A stretch of DNA of 64,000 bases from Coniella vitis. Taxonomy: Eukaryota; Ascomycota; Sordariomycetes; Diaporthales; Schizoparmaceae. Each line of letters begins with the position of its first letter. Positions within the stretch are counted from its first letter, which is position 1. Below, in pieces: positions 1-11,400 of this stretch. A program made the translations under genes and the position numbers. The stretch lies in the NCBI GenBank assembly GCA_011317545.1, contig WUJK01000001.1, forward strand, positions 3,639,001 through 3,703,000, read 5' to 3'. The notes below the pieces were generated by a model, which saw only the letters and a list, made by a program, of their open reading frames with translations, made no database searches and was not told the DNA's origin.

Positions 1-580
1 GCCGTAAACACAGCTTCGGTCGCAGCTCAGGCAATGAACTCTCCAGCGATGTTCATGAAGCGATTGCCAGGCTGGGATGGAAAGATTCTCGTTCGCCTCC
101 AGAGAACCGGTCACTAGACTCCTTCAAACACAGCGTATAAAAAGAATTGTCAATCGCGGGCTGCATGTCGACGATGAAATTCCATCCGAGCATTCAGAGA
201 AGGCAGCAGCAATAGGCTCCTCCCCAGCAGACGAATCCGTACGTCATTGGCTCCTGACATGCGAGTTGCATAGCATGTGCCAGAGCAGTCAGAGCATGCA
301 CTCCATACTGTACTACGTGCGTGCGTGAGTCGCAGCAAGGGCTTGGCAGTTCTGGCACTGTACACGATGCCTTGCTTCTTCGAGCCTAGCGCTTTGGACC
401 GGGGGAGGGCTCAGGGGTTCCCTGTCTACGGGGGCCCGCTCTCAAAGCTTCCACCGTGGCCGTCGCGGAAAGCTGTTGCGTTGGCCGCCCAGCCGGCAGC
501 TGCTCGAACAATTGCTTCCACTTGTCCCCGAAACATACACAACGCGCGCAAAGAGACGACGCACTCAATCCAGCCCAACC
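1..580. other. left-edge gene-free stretch, promoter side of the p24 gene
   Basis: No reading frame here has a recognisable protein, good start or splice signals. The last part is the presumed promoter and leader of the p24-family gene starting at 581, whose start context CAACC-ATG is good. I see no RNA gene or repeat. Confidence 0.4.
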
Positions 581-1347
581 ATGCAGCTGGTAACCCTCGC
601 ATACGGGCTGATTGCCCTGTTTGCTGCTCAGGTCTCGGCTACGGCTCTAACCTACAAGCTGACTGCCAACGAGAAGGCCTGCTTCTACGCCAACAACCAG
701 GAGAAGGGCCAGAAGATCGCCTTTTACTTTGCTGTGCGCCACACTCCACATGCCACGCGCCTAGGGTTGAACATGAAAAATTAATACATCTTGACACAGG
801 TGCAATCTGGCGGTTCGTTCGATGTCGACTTTGAGGTAACAGCCCCATCGGGCAAGTTCGTCACCGAAGGCTCCAAGGAGCGACAGGGCGACTTTGTCTT
901 TACTGGCAACGAGATTGGCGACTACACATTCTGCTTCAATAACGAGATGAGCACCGTCACCGACAAATATGTTGACTTTGAGATTGCAGTATGTCAGCAC
1001 TCCATCTCTGTTCCTTGCCCTAGCAGTTCTTCTAACCTCCCCACGTTCTTGTCTAGGTCGAGAACGAAGCGCGAGTCGACCTGCCTTCCAAGAAGGGAAC
1101 CTCTCCCGAACAGACTACCTCACTCGAGGAGTCCGTCATCAAGATTTCCAGTCAATTGTCGACCATGTCCCGCAATCAAAAGTACTTCCGCACGCGCGAG
1201 AACCGCAACTTCAGCACCGTCAGGAGCACAGAGAAGAGGATCGTCAATTTCAGCTTGGTGCAGTGCGGCTTGATCATCTGCATGGGTGCTCTTCAGGTGT
1301 TTGTCGTGCGCTTCTTCTTTCAGGGTGCGAGAAAGGGCTACGTATAA
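581..1347 (+). CDS. p24/EMP24 family cargo receptor (Erp type)
   Basis: Three exons (581-733, 800-988, 1057-1347) with GT-AG introns give 210 aa. The protein has an N-terminal signal peptide (residues 1 to about 20, MQLVTLAYGLIALFAAQVSA), a luminal GOLD domain with the paired cysteines of the family (one in ANEKACFYANN, one in YTFCFNNE), a short coiled-coil stem, then one transmembrane segment (VQCGLIICMGALQVFVVRFFF) and a short basic cytosolic tail ending GARKGYV. p24 proteins cycle between ER and Golgi in COPII/COPI vesicles and select cargo such as GPI-anchored proteins. The aromatic residues just after the membrane segment fit the COPII/COPI sorting signal of the family. It resembles the Erp2/3/4-type subgroup, but I would not fix the paralogue. 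Splice junctions fall at FA|VQSGG and EIA|VENEA. Confidence 0.88.
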
Positions 1348-2046
1348 ACAACACGAGCGAGACAGGCAGGAAGGAAAGCGGCTTCGTAAGGGAACGAGAT
1401 GCTCAAGTTGGCTACGAGATTCTTATACTACGTATGTACACTATGGCGTGGACTCCGATAGGCAGATTGGCAACTGTGATGAATCCCTGCAATACTACGG
1501 AAAGGAATGGAACCAAGAGACAATGGCCATGGATGGACACTACTGGGCACATGTAAACCATCAGTCTTGTTATGCCGGATGGTCTCCGAGTACAGTTGGA
1601 TTGGTGACTGGTCCATCATGTACGCCCCGTATGCTTTACAAAAGTGGGCCAGGGATCGTTTAACACATGTCGTCGAACGCAATAAATGAGAATTACGATG
1701 AGCAAGCACGAAATAGTGCGAGATCAACATGAAATGAATTGCGACAGGATACCATATTTTATACACTACGTGCCCATCCTTTTCCTACATACTTACTATG
1801 TATAATGCCCTTGATCAAGCCATACAAATTGGGTGGTGTAGTGTGAGTTCGGCAGCGAAATACTATGTACACCAGCCCCGGTGCAAATACGGCAGTGCCG
1901 CCTGGTCTGTGCGGCAGGCAAATCTGAGCGCGTCCGCACTTGGGCTCCAGCAATCGTCACCTCCATCCACACTTACCCTTTCCCTTCAGACTTCTCATCA
2001 TCCTGTACCCCCCAAAACAACTGCCATACTCACCGTCAAGCCCAGT
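1348..2046. other. intergenic region between p24 gene and SNW gene
   Basis: About 0.7 kb with no supported gene. It should hold the 3' UTR of the p24 gene and the promoter/leader of the SNW gene. The frame of the SNW protein is open back to about 1798, but that part is low-complexity and precedes the conserved start at 2047, so I treat it as untranslated. Confidence 0.4.
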
Positions 2047-3771
2047 ATGGCGTCTCTCGCATCTGCGCTCTCGCAGTCCCTCCCAAAACCCACCTACACC
2101 GGCGAAGAAGAAGAACTACCAACCCGTGCCACACAACGAGGCCCACGTATCGTCGGTCCCGGCCACTTTGACCAAACTGCTGTTCTCCTCAAGCGTGCTG
2201 GCGGCCCGCCTCCATATGGACAGCGAGTAGGATGGCGGCCACGCAACCCCGAAGACTTTGGTGATGGCGGTGCCTTTCCCGAAATCCATATCGCCCAGTA
2301 CCCGCTGGACATGGGCCGCAAGGGCGGCTCAGCATCCAAATCCAATGCCTTAGCACTTACGGTTGACGGTGACGGCAAGGTCAATTACGATGCCATTGCC
2401 AAGCAAGGTCATGCAGAAGGTCGTATCGTGCAGACGAGCTTCAAGGACCTCATCCCGCTGCGCCAGCGCGCCGATGCCGGGGAAATCAATTTGGAGCGAC
2501 CGAGCGAGGAAGAGGTTGCCGCCACGGCTGAGCGCACCAAGGCTGCGCTGGAGAAGCTGGTCAGTGGTGCGGTTGCGTCACAAAAACCCAAAAATGTCAA
2601 CGTCAGCGGCAAACGGGACCCGACATTTGTGCGATATACACCCGCGAATCAGATGGGCGACAACTCAAAGAAGCAAGATCGTATCATGAAAATTGTTGAG
2701 AGGCAGCAAGATCCCATGGAGCCCCCAAAGTTTAGGATCAAGAAGATACCCCGAGGACCGCCATCTCCTCCACCACCAGTGCTGCGGTCACCTCCCAGGA
2801 AGTTGACTGCCCAGGACCAAGAGGACTGGAGGATCCCGCCGCCCGTCTCCAACTGGAAGAATCCCAAGGGCTTTACGGTACCATTGGACAAGAGACTGGC
2901 TGCTGATGGTCGCGGCTTGCAAGATGTGCAAATCAACGACAAGTTTGCGCAGTTCTCGGAGGCATTATTCATGGCGGATAGACATGCACGAGAGGAGGTC
3001 AAGCAGAGAGCACTCATGCAGCAGCGCTTGGCTGAGAAGGAGAAGCAGCAAAAGGAAGAGAATTTGCGCATGCTCGCACAGCAGGCACGGGAAGAGAAGG
3101 CTGGAGGCAGCAGGCGCAGGTCTAGGTCTGGTAGCTACGACAGCCGTTCGGATTCAGGATCCGCTTACGACAGCGATGAGTCTGCCGTCCGCGAGCGAGA
3201 AGAGGCGCGCAAAGAGAGACGCCGTGAAGAAGAGCGCAAACTACGGCAATCGCGCATGGGCGCCGAGCGGCGCATCCAAGTCATGGCTCGCGAGCAAAAC
3301 AGAGACATTTCTGAAAAGATTGCCCTTGGTCTAGCCAAACCCACCCAGAGCAAAGAAGGCATGTACGACTCTCGTCTCTTCAACCAAACTAGCGGTTTCG
3401 ACAGCGGCATCAATGAGGACAATCCGTACGACAAGCCTTTGTTTGCGGCTCAAGATGCCATCAGCAGCATTTATCGGCCTCGTGCAAACATGGACGAAGA
3501 TGACGACACAGCAGGTGACAAGGAAATGGAGAAAATACATAAGTCTGCCAGATTTGGCGAGGTGCTGGGTCGCGGCAAGTTCAAGGGGACAGAGGATGCA
3601 GAGGCTCGGGAGGGTCCAGTACAATTCGAGAAAGACGTGGCAGATCCTTTCAACGTCGATAAGTTCTTGTCAGAAGTGGAACAGTCTTCGACGAGCAAAA
3701 GAGGATATGGTTTGCAAGAGGCTGAGGACCGCAAGTCGAAACGCCCTCGAGTAGAGGATGACGATGATTAA
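2047..3771 (+). CDS. prp45: SNW/SKIP-domain splicing factor (Prp45 type)
   Basis: Single-exon gene, 574 aa. The SNW domain lies at about residues 170-330 and contains the family signature SNWKNPKGFTVPLDKRLAAD. It is preceded by the conserved helix-forming region PPKFRIKKIPRGPPSPPPP. The N-terminus has the conserved stretch GPPPYGQR.GWRPRNPEDFGDGGAFPEIH, and the C-terminal third is charged, with RRRSRSRSGSYDSRSDSGS followed by basic coiled coil and the conserved DSRLFNQTSGFDSG. SNW proteins (yeast Prp45, human SKIP/SNW1) join the Prp19-associated complex at spliceosome activation and help the second catalytic step; they act in the nucleus. The start MASLASALSQSLPKP at 2047 is chosen because fungal orthologues begin with this segment. 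The protein is longer than yeast Prp45 (379 aa) and closer to metazoan SKIP, as usual for filamentous fungi. Confidence 0.95.
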   Translation: MASLASALSQSLPKPTYTGEEEELPTRATQRGPRIVGPGHFDQTAVLLKRAGGPPPYGQRVGWRPRNPEDFGDGGAFPEIHIAQYPLDMGRKGGSASKSNALALTVDGDGKVNYDAIAKQGHAEGRIVQTSFKDLIPLRQRADAGEINLERPSEEEVAATAERTKAALEKLVSGAVASQKPKNVNVSGKRDPTFVRYTPANQMGDNSKKQDRIMKIVERQQDPMEPPKFRIKKIPRGPPSPPPPVLRSPPRKLTAQDQEDWRIPPPVSNWKNPKGFTVPLDKRLAADGRGLQDVQINDKFAQFSEALFMADRHAREEVKQRALMQQRLAEKEKQQKEENLRMLAQQAREEKAGGSRRRSRSGSYDSRSDSGSAYDSDESAVREREEARKERRREEERKLRQSRMGAERRIQVMAREQNRDISEKIALGLAKPTQSKEGMYDSRLFNQTSGFDSGINEDNPYDKPLFAAQDAISSIYRPRANMDEDDDTAGDKEMEKIHKSARFGEVLGRGKFKGTEDAEAREGPVQFEKDVADPFNVDKFLSEVEQSSTSKRGYGLQEAEDRKSKRPRVEDDDD

Positions 3772-5242
3772 GCGGATAGCTATAGCCACCAGTCATATTG
3801 CAAGGATACAGCCATATGGACATTCTCCGCAGTGGAATTTTCTGTACTTTGCCATGCCACCTTGACATGCTACAGACCCCCTTTCGCCTGTTCTTTTGAA
3901 GCCAATGAAGAGATATCGGTCTTCTGTAAGACGTCAAGGACTTCCACCCAAACCAGAGCGCCGCAGTTGCTCAAGCTGGCACTTCAATACTATATCGACT
4001 CCGCGACCAGCTCAGCCGGAGGCACAATGACACCCGACGTCACCATGAAAGACTGCGCTCTAAGATATTGAAGTGTGGCATGCTTGGGTACGATTCACTG
4101 CTGGAACAACAGCATGTCTTGCTGAAAAGTAATGGTGAATTCTGGTTTGTTCCAGGTCCAGATGCCCTACACAAAGCGTCGAGAAACATGAGACGAAAGA
4201 CCAAAATAGCCACGTCCACGCAACCGCATTGAGATCCACGAGGCGCAAATCGCATTAGAGCACATGTAAGAGACCAATCACAGCTGACAACATTGCGCAT
4301 CGGAGGACTCGCATCAGTGCCACCAGGTGAAAGGTCGTGTCCACGACATAGATAACATATCTCAATCACTACTTATCCACCCTACATCCTCTCATCTTTC
4401 TCCATCGATGATCGCCACGCGACTCTATAAATCACGCTCCTGCTGCGGTTGATGGGGTTGTAGTTGGACATGAGTTAGGGACGCTCAGACGCTCATCGAG
4501 CTAAGCAGCTCGCCCATTGTATTTGTTTCGCTGACACCTCATCTCAAACTAAATGGTGAGACGATGCCGAAGACGCTACAGCAAAGCATTGGCAGCTAGT
4601 CCACTCCAAGTTCAAGCTGAAGCCCCCTCCCTAAAGGCGCCTTGCATATGGAAAGGTCCAACCGTCCCAACCCAAGGCCTGAACTATCGCATGAGAGGCT
4701 GCGAACACTCAGACCACCACTAGCCACACTGCAAAATCAAAATCGTCTCGACTCAACAAAAGCTATCGGGGCCTTGGCGAGATGCATTAAGACGAACAAT
4801 TTTGAGGTTTGAAAGTGCGGAGGTATGTCCATAATGTGAGTGTGAGGACCTTTTTTGGCGTTTTGCGCTTTGCTTACGCCCATGTGTCGCGCTGGCCGTG
4901 GCTCGGCGACACACATACTGTGACGCCCCTCTCTGACTGCTTGGGCCTCATCTTTGGCATTATCAAGCCTTGGCGAGGACGTATGTACGTGGAGGCAGGG
5001 CACTTACGCATGGCATGTGGCAACGGAAGCCTTCCGAGGAGCGAGTAGTTGTTCTGTCCTGAGGGTGTATGTGAGTTTGAGTACTACTGTATCGCAATAT
5101 CTAAAGCCGGGAGGCGCCCGCACGTCACACATCGCCAACCTTCTCTTCTGTTGATGTTAGTGGGTTGGTTGGTTTGCTAGCTGGCTAGCAGACCAAACAT
5201 TCATCCTGCAAACACAGAAAACGTCTGCAAGTGTCGAGCGAC
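3772..5242. other. intergenic region, no gene seen
   Basis: About 1.5 kb between two genes on the same strand. Short frames on both strands have no domain, codon bias or splice context that I can support. The region carries the 3' UTR of the SNW gene and a long leader/promoter for the gene at 5243. Confidence 0.4.
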
Positions 5243-6121
5243 ATGGCGGACCTCACTGCAAAGTCAGCCTTCAATCGGCCGTTGTCTTATTCCTCTTCCG
5301 TCTACAGCGAAGTGACAATAGCAGCAGCACCACACTCCCCATCCATTTACAGCCAGGACACACAATCTCCACCAGCGACGCCCATCCAGACCCAGTCTCG
5401 CCCTCTTCTGTTCACACGCCAAGATTCCGTCCGCTCGTCAGCAGCAAGCTCAACCACGAGCTCGCTTTCCCGCGCCCCGACCATATACAGCGAAGAAACG
5501 ATCAAGGCGCTCGGCTACCGGCCTTTTGAATACTGGAAAGGGCCCAAGCGAGCGCCCTACCCGGTTGATTATCACAAAGACCAGAAAAAGAAGATGGCGG
5601 CGGCAGCGGCAGCCAATGGTGAAAATAACGGCGAGCATGAAGGCATGGCACAGCTTTTTCTCCCACCTCGTGCCAGACTCCGTAATGGTGTCCAGAGCTA
5701 CTACGGTGGCGACACTGATGCCGATTTCACGCCACCCACCAGTCCAACAGTCAAAGACCGGTACCGTCAAAGACAACGACAAAGGCAAATAGAACGCGCA
5801 GCAAAGCAGAGAACAGCAATTGAATGGCCACACTGGGTCTCCTCTTCTAGCGCGAAGAAGTCAGATCCTAGTAGGCGCAAAAAGTCTGGTTGGACGCGGC
5901 TAGATGATTCTGACGAAGAGAAAGCGCTGATTAGCAGTGGTGCTTCCTCGCCCGCTTCGAGCTTGAAGACGAAGAGGAAAGCAGCGTGGCAGAGTCCAAG
6001 CTCGTGGCAACGGCGGACGTGGGGGATTATCCTTATCCTCTTGGTACTCTGCGTCGTTGGTGCTGTGATTACCTTGGTGAACTTGCCAACCGACAATTTG
6101 GTTCGGCCTGAGGCGAGGTAA
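5243..6121 (+). CDS. unrecognised Ser-rich single-pass membrane protein
   Basis: Intronless, 292 aa from the first ATG (the in-frame GTG 12 nt upstream is not a plausible eukaryotic start). I do not recognise the family. Residues 1-85 are Ser/Thr/Pro-rich with repeated tyrosine motifs (SSVYSE, PSIYSQD, PTIYSEETI), which look like phosphorylation or sorting sites. A more ordered block follows at about residues 86-115 (LGYRPFEYWKGPKRAPYPVD), then an Ala run and a basic Arg/Gln-rich segment at about 175-190. Near the C-terminus one hydrophobic helix (GIILILLVLCVVGAVITLV) is preceded by basic residues and followed by only about 14 residues, so a tail-anchored or type II topology with the bulk in the cytosol is inferred. 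No catalytic motif is visible. Confidence 0.7.
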   Translation: MADLTAKSAFNRPLSYSSSVYSEVTIAAAPHSPSIYSQDTQSPPATPIQTQSRPLLFTRQDSVRSSAASSTTSSLSRAPTIYSEETIKALGYRPFEYWKGPKRAPYPVDYHKDQKKKMAAAAAANGENNGEHEGMAQLFLPPRARLRNGVQSYYGGDTDADFTPPTSPTVKDRYRQRQRQRQIERAAKQRTAIEWPHWVSSSSAKKSDPSRRKKSGWTRLDDSDEEKALISSGASSPASSLKTKRKAAWQSPSSWQRRTWGIILILLVLCVVGAVITLVNLPTDNLVRPEAR

Positions 6122-6786
6122 TTTGATTCCCTTCAGAGCTCTGATGTGGGCTACTTGACCATAATTTTTTAATCAAATAGTAATCTGGAAGCGCTGTTAT
6201 TCTCCTCTATTTTCATACAAGGTTCAAAACAACTCGATGAGAGAAAGCGCTGCAAATCAACATGATGCATCAAAGTAGGTCTACATTCACTCGAGCAACC
6301 AGGGATCTCTCTCTCTCTCTCTCTCTCTCTCACTCACTGTGTGGGTGTATATGTATGTGTAAATCCGTGTGGAAGAATGCCATGTTGTAAAAAGTCTAGT
6401 ATCTAGCGGAGATTTTGTCTGTACGCCAGAAGCTCAAAGAAACCAAAATCAAAAGCTTTGTTTCGCCAACCAACGCCGTCCTTCCTGAACGCCTCAAGTG
6501 CTCTGAGCCAGAAATACCCACCAAGCGATATGTATACACACAATATGCTTGCGACCTTGACCACCGCCCCTTAGCGCATGCAAGATAATCGCTTTCCACG
6601 CACAAAGGAGCCTCGTTGTTTTCGCCCTTACGTGAAGTGAACAACCGATACGCTTTACGCCCATCTGCATGATTAAATCCTCACAACCGCTGCCATAAAC
6701 AACGAGGAGTGTTCCCATGGTCGTACGCAAAGTGCCCCTAGAATGACCACCAGCATCAGCTCGGATCTGAGTCGAGACTCGACGCT
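6122..6786. other. convergent 3' region
   Basis: Tail-to-tail spacer of about 0.66 kb between the membrane-protein gene (+) and tim22 (-). It contains a TC microsatellite and no supported gene. Confidence 0.4.
6306..6331. repeat. (TC)13 microsatellite
   Basis: Thirteen perfect TC dinucleotides, followed by CACTCACTGTGTGGGTGTATATGT-type alternating sequence. It lies in the 3' spacer between two convergent genes. Confidence 0.95.
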
Positions 6787-7546
6787 TTATTCCTCCTCCT
6801 TTGGCATCCTCATCCACGCATCAATCGCCGCACTGAACGCCGCGAAACCAGCACACCCTACAGCCGCCGCCTGCGGTCCTCCATTCCGCGCAAGAATCGC
6901 GCCCGTCGCACACCCAGCCGCCACGCCGTTACTTAGGTCATTCTTTGCGCGGTAACCTTCGATACCACATTCAATACCAGAAAATAGAGCGCCGACCAAG
7001 CCAAAGTTCTTGGCTGTGCTGAAAGAACGAGCGCCCATGTCTTTAAAACCGTGCTTGAGTTGTTGCTTCCAAGGTAACGAGGAGATGGGCGTCTTGTCGG
7101 CACCGGGGACGGTTGCTGTGTGCATCGGGGTATCGTAGGCCATCTATTTGGACGAAGAAGTGAAACCAAGGGTTAGAGTGACCATAAATGCGAAAATTGA
7201 AGAGCGAAAGAGAGACAGAAAAAAGAAAAGGGGGGAGGGGGACAGCTTACAGAAGCCATGAATGCGCCAAACAATCCACCCAGACCGAAACCCATGACAC
7301 CAGACATGACAGTCTTCGCGAAACACGATTCCATCAGACCTTGCAATTTTTTAACGTCCGCTGCCTACCAATATGACAATTTAGTCAGCAATACAACTTT
7401 CAAAGAAAGTGGGAGGCTCCTCCCTCTTGTGTCCTGGGCCGGCGACTACTTCAACTGACCATTTTCGCATTGGGGTCATTCGGATCCATTCCGCCTGCAC
7501 TTGGAATATTCGGCAACGAGCCGCCTGGCAGACCTGGGAAGCTCAT
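6787..7546 (-). CDS. tim22: Tim22, mitochondrial inner-membrane translocase subunit
   Basis: Three exons on the minus strand (7546-7460, 7364-7251, 7143-6787), all phase 0, giving 185 aa, the usual fungal size. It belongs to the Tim17/Tim22/Tim23 family: Gly-rich transmembrane helices include GVMGFGLGGLFGAFMAS and NFGLVGALFSGIECGIEGYR, then the conserved KNDLSNGVAAGCATGAIL and a C-terminal helix. Tim22 forms the channel of the carrier translocase that inserts multispanning proteins, such as metabolite carriers, into the mitochondrial inner membrane. The short N-terminal exon (MSFPGLPGGSLPNIPSAGGM) is Pro/Gly-rich and variable in the family. The cysteine in QGLMESCFAKT and the one in FSGIECGIEG match the conserved intramolecular disulphide pair. 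The ATG at 7143 is not the true start, because the first TM helix lies in the upstream exon. Confidence 0.95.
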
Positions 7547-8411
7547 GATTTTGACAGGGGAAGATGTCGTAGGCTCCAAGGCGGATAAATCAACAAACAA
7601 AAAAGAGAGAGAAGAGCAAGCGCTTGGTTCTGTCTTTGGGTTGGTGGATGGGTAAGTGGATGGCAAGACCCTGGGAGTAACTTGGACGGAGGATCGGAGA
7701 TGGCAGAATAGAGCATTTGCACTGCGAGCCAGATTTGCGATAAGATAAGCTCTAAGAATTTCTGCATGCACCGGCGCCGGCCTCGGCCTCGGCCTCTCCA
7801 CGCCGTAGGTATCCACCAGTGCCCGCGGCCCGTGGCCCACGCGCCGGCCTCCGATGACCCGTGGATTTTTCCATTGCCGCTGTACCGAGTCTTGCCAGTT
7901 TTGTACGCCTGGCACACGCTCACGTCTCGCCTGCAGTGGCATGGCATTGCCACAACACAACGTTCTGTGCCCTAGAATATCTCGATATTCCAATCCTTGT
8001 AGGTTTTGTAGGTTTAAAATATCGTTTATGCAACGACTAGTCTTGCTTTGCCAACACATTTACAGAACGCGCGAAAGGGAATAATAAACCATGACCATAC
8101 CCGCCATTATTTCGCTGCCTCAGCTGCGTCGATGTCGATATCCTGAATATCTGTTACACGCGCCACACCAAAGGCCTACTTGGAAGACTAAGCCTGGGCA
8201 ACACTAAGGGTCAAATACACAGGGCTATAATTCCGTACAGGTCCCTCATCAAGACACTCTCAACACACCACCATTGTCATTGACATCTTCTTTATGGTGA
8301 TCGGTTGTACTTGAAAGTCATGACGGTTGTGGTGATACCGTGACAGAACCGCCGATATTGCTGCACTGTTGGGAGGGTACAGCTCTTTCCTCTCGCAATC
8401 TGCCGAGAAAG
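7547..8411. other. intergenic region upstream of tim22
   Basis: About 0.87 kb between the 3' end of the deubiquitinase gene and the tim22 start. It includes a small GGCCTC tandem near 7786-7797 and an AT-rich part around 8000-8040. No supported gene. It is the presumed tim22 promoter. Confidence 0.4.
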
Positions 8412-11400
8412 TTACTTCAGGAACAAGTCGCCAACGCCATTGCGCATCGTACGGGTACGGTCGACGTGATCCAGTCCCAGATTCTCATCATCTCCGGTCG
8501 ACAATTCCGTCAATATGTCATCTAACTTCTGTTAATATGCAAGAACAAAACACCATTAAACGATATTCCCAATGATCCACTCACCATCTTGTAGGTAGTG
8601 CACCTTGGAGTATGGACGTTTGACCAAGGCAAACTTGATTTTCTCGAAGCTCTTGCCCTTGAGGCCTGTTCGCTTTTCTAGACGCTTCTTGGTGTCCGCG
8701 AACTTTTCGTCCTACATGGTCGTATTAGCTACAGCCATTGAAAACGGCACTCCCAAAACCAACAGCTTCTTACCTTGACCAACAGAAATTTGAACGGCAT
8801 GCCGTGCGCCCTGGTAGGCTCAGTTTGGAAGTGGAAACAGTTGATGAAATCGCGATCCGTTGCATCCGCCTCTTCTTTCCATATTCGTTCAGCGACAAGG
8901 CCAGTGTATTCATTGATGCTGATCACGGGATATTCGCGAGCCATCTCCCGGAAAATCTTGTGGTTGTTCACCTCAAAGACTCTGATTCTGCCTGCTTCGG
9001 CCTCGTCTGGAATCTGCGCCTTCTTGATGACACCGTTGATGACATCTTCAATGATGCCATTCTTAGGAACTAGTATATCAAAGACATCCTATAACATTGC
9101 ATTAGCTTTTATCCTGGTAGTTGCAACACCTCTTCAATCCAACTCACCTCCTTGGTGATGCCTTCACTGAGCCAAGTGATTTTGACGTTCTTCTTGGTGT
9201 CCAACTCAGCAAGGCTCATATCAAGCACCTCGAAATACAGTGCATCGTTCCTGTGACTCTGATTGAGAGCCGAATATCCCGTGGGATTCAGGATGCTCTG
9301 CAATGTTTGATTGGTCGACAAACGTTTCACAGCAATCCTGGGAGCGCCGGTGGAGGCATTGACAGTGTAGAAACGCAAGTGCGTCGGATCCGCATTCAGA
9401 GCGGCGCCGACCTTCTCAGACAGCTGGTCGTACGTAATCTTCGCACTAAGCACAAGCTCAAATGGCGGATACTGATTGGGATCAGACCGAGTTGGATGAG
9501 CGTGAAACTTGACCGTTCTTTTGAATTGGAGAAAGTCGTAGTATTCCCGTGCGTCTTCGCATCGATCAGACTTTCTGGCACTACACATATCGTCAGTTAA
9601 AGAAAGGAAAATACTCCAGACACCATGTTATTTGGTCACTTACGGCTCCTCAGAGGCTTTCTCGCTAAGCCCTATTCTCGACTTCTTCTCCGTTACCCTT
9701 TGGAAACAGACAATGTCGCCGTCTTGCAATTCTGCGGCCTTCAAAGTCTGTTTAGCCCGAAGGCTCTCAATCATGGTAGGCTTGATCTCCTCCCATAGCA
9801 TCACCTTGTCGTCGCCAGGTAGCTTTTCACCCCAGCCCATCCTGGCACATATCAGAGGCACAAGCTCTTCTACCTTCTTCTCCTTGTTGATATAAACGTG
9901 TCCAACACCGTGCAGTGTCTGATTTTCAGCATCGAAGTGTTTCAGGAATAGCAGGATTAAATCGTTCTTGACTACCAAACCATTGCTTTGACTTTGGTAC
10001 GTCGGCCAAACTGCTTCACCATCGGCATTGACTTCTTCTGCGACCTCGACCCAGACGCGCAATACGCTGTTGTGGTGGCTGGCAGACTTGTTGTAGCTTT
10101 CTTCGACGGAAAGGCGCATGTCCATCATTGGCGTATCGGGCCGAATGGTCTTGTTCTGGCGATTGACCATCAACCAGAGACGTACTCTTTTGGGGTCCTC
10201 TTGAATATCTTCCGATATCCGATTGACAAGGTCCTGCAGTGTGGAAGAGCGCAGCGTACGGTAGTACCGCGGCGCGGCTGCGTCCTGCTCAGGATTATTC
10301 GAATCGAAATTGCCGAGATCCGTTCCGCCGTGCTCCTTGAAACTCGATGGCACCACAGCCCTGACGGCCATGTAAAGATGCTGCTCTTCGCGTTCCTTCC
10401 TCCTGGCTTCGCGAATGGCGGCCTCTTCCTCAAACTTCAGACGCAAATGTTGTGGGATGTCTTGCTCAGTGACGGGGCAGAGAACATTGTCAAGCTTGGA
10501 TTGCCGAATGTACACCAACATGTAGGCGCTGTTAGGCCGCATAATGGGCGCTTTTCTTTGCACCGGGTTCCGCATGTTTGGTGGTTGGCGGTACTCGCCT
10601 CCGAAATTCTCTTCCAGCACCTCTCGTCTGGTTGCCTTGGTCACCTTATCGTCGTCATACTTGTAGAACCATCCTTCCTTGTCTGGCTTCAGAAAAGCGT
10701 AGTAATGACCTGCATTTAAATCACCACTGTGCACCAAGACACTGTGAAGCTGGTACGTCCATGGCTGAGACTTGTCGGCATCTTCGGACAGATATGGTGC
10801 GGCGTCAAAAATTTCTGGAAATTCGTATCGGTCGTTGATCTTCGTCATGGTGTCCCTCATGTAATCGTACTCAAAGCGCTTGAGTTGCAAATGCAAAACG
10901 TCGGGAAAGCTCATGAATATGACGCCCTTGTTTGCGTCCTGCAGCTTGTATTGATCGCCCGCCATGTACTGGTTCTCGCCCTCCATCTTTTCAACCTGGA
11001 TGTAATCCTGGAAGCTTTCTTGTAGGTTCTTGTTGCCAGACACGTTGAGTTGAACATCCCAGAAATCCTCTACCCGGCTGGATTCGTAGTCAACATTGAT
11101 GCAAGATATATAGGTCTTGATCTTGCCGCTGAACATTTGGGGCAGGACATTCTCGGCCTTGGTTCCCTTCATCTTTTCTTCCATTCGCTCCATCAACTTG
11201 CGTGACAGCTCCTGCACGTCCTGCTGCTCGAAGATATGTCGTGTCTCCCAGCCAAAGGATTTTGTAAGCTCGTTCGTTGATACAGCTGAAACCGAGGTCT
11301 GTAGTTGATAGAACAGTCGCTGAAGCGTATAGGCACTATTGTTCATACTTTCTTCTGACTCGGTAGGGATCTCGTATATGGCCTACAAATGGTTAGTAAA

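Noticed and set aside
1798..2046. Upstream in-frame extension of the SNW protein
   Set aside because: Starts well before the family start; low-complexity with no similarity to the conserved N-terminus; likely leader sequence.
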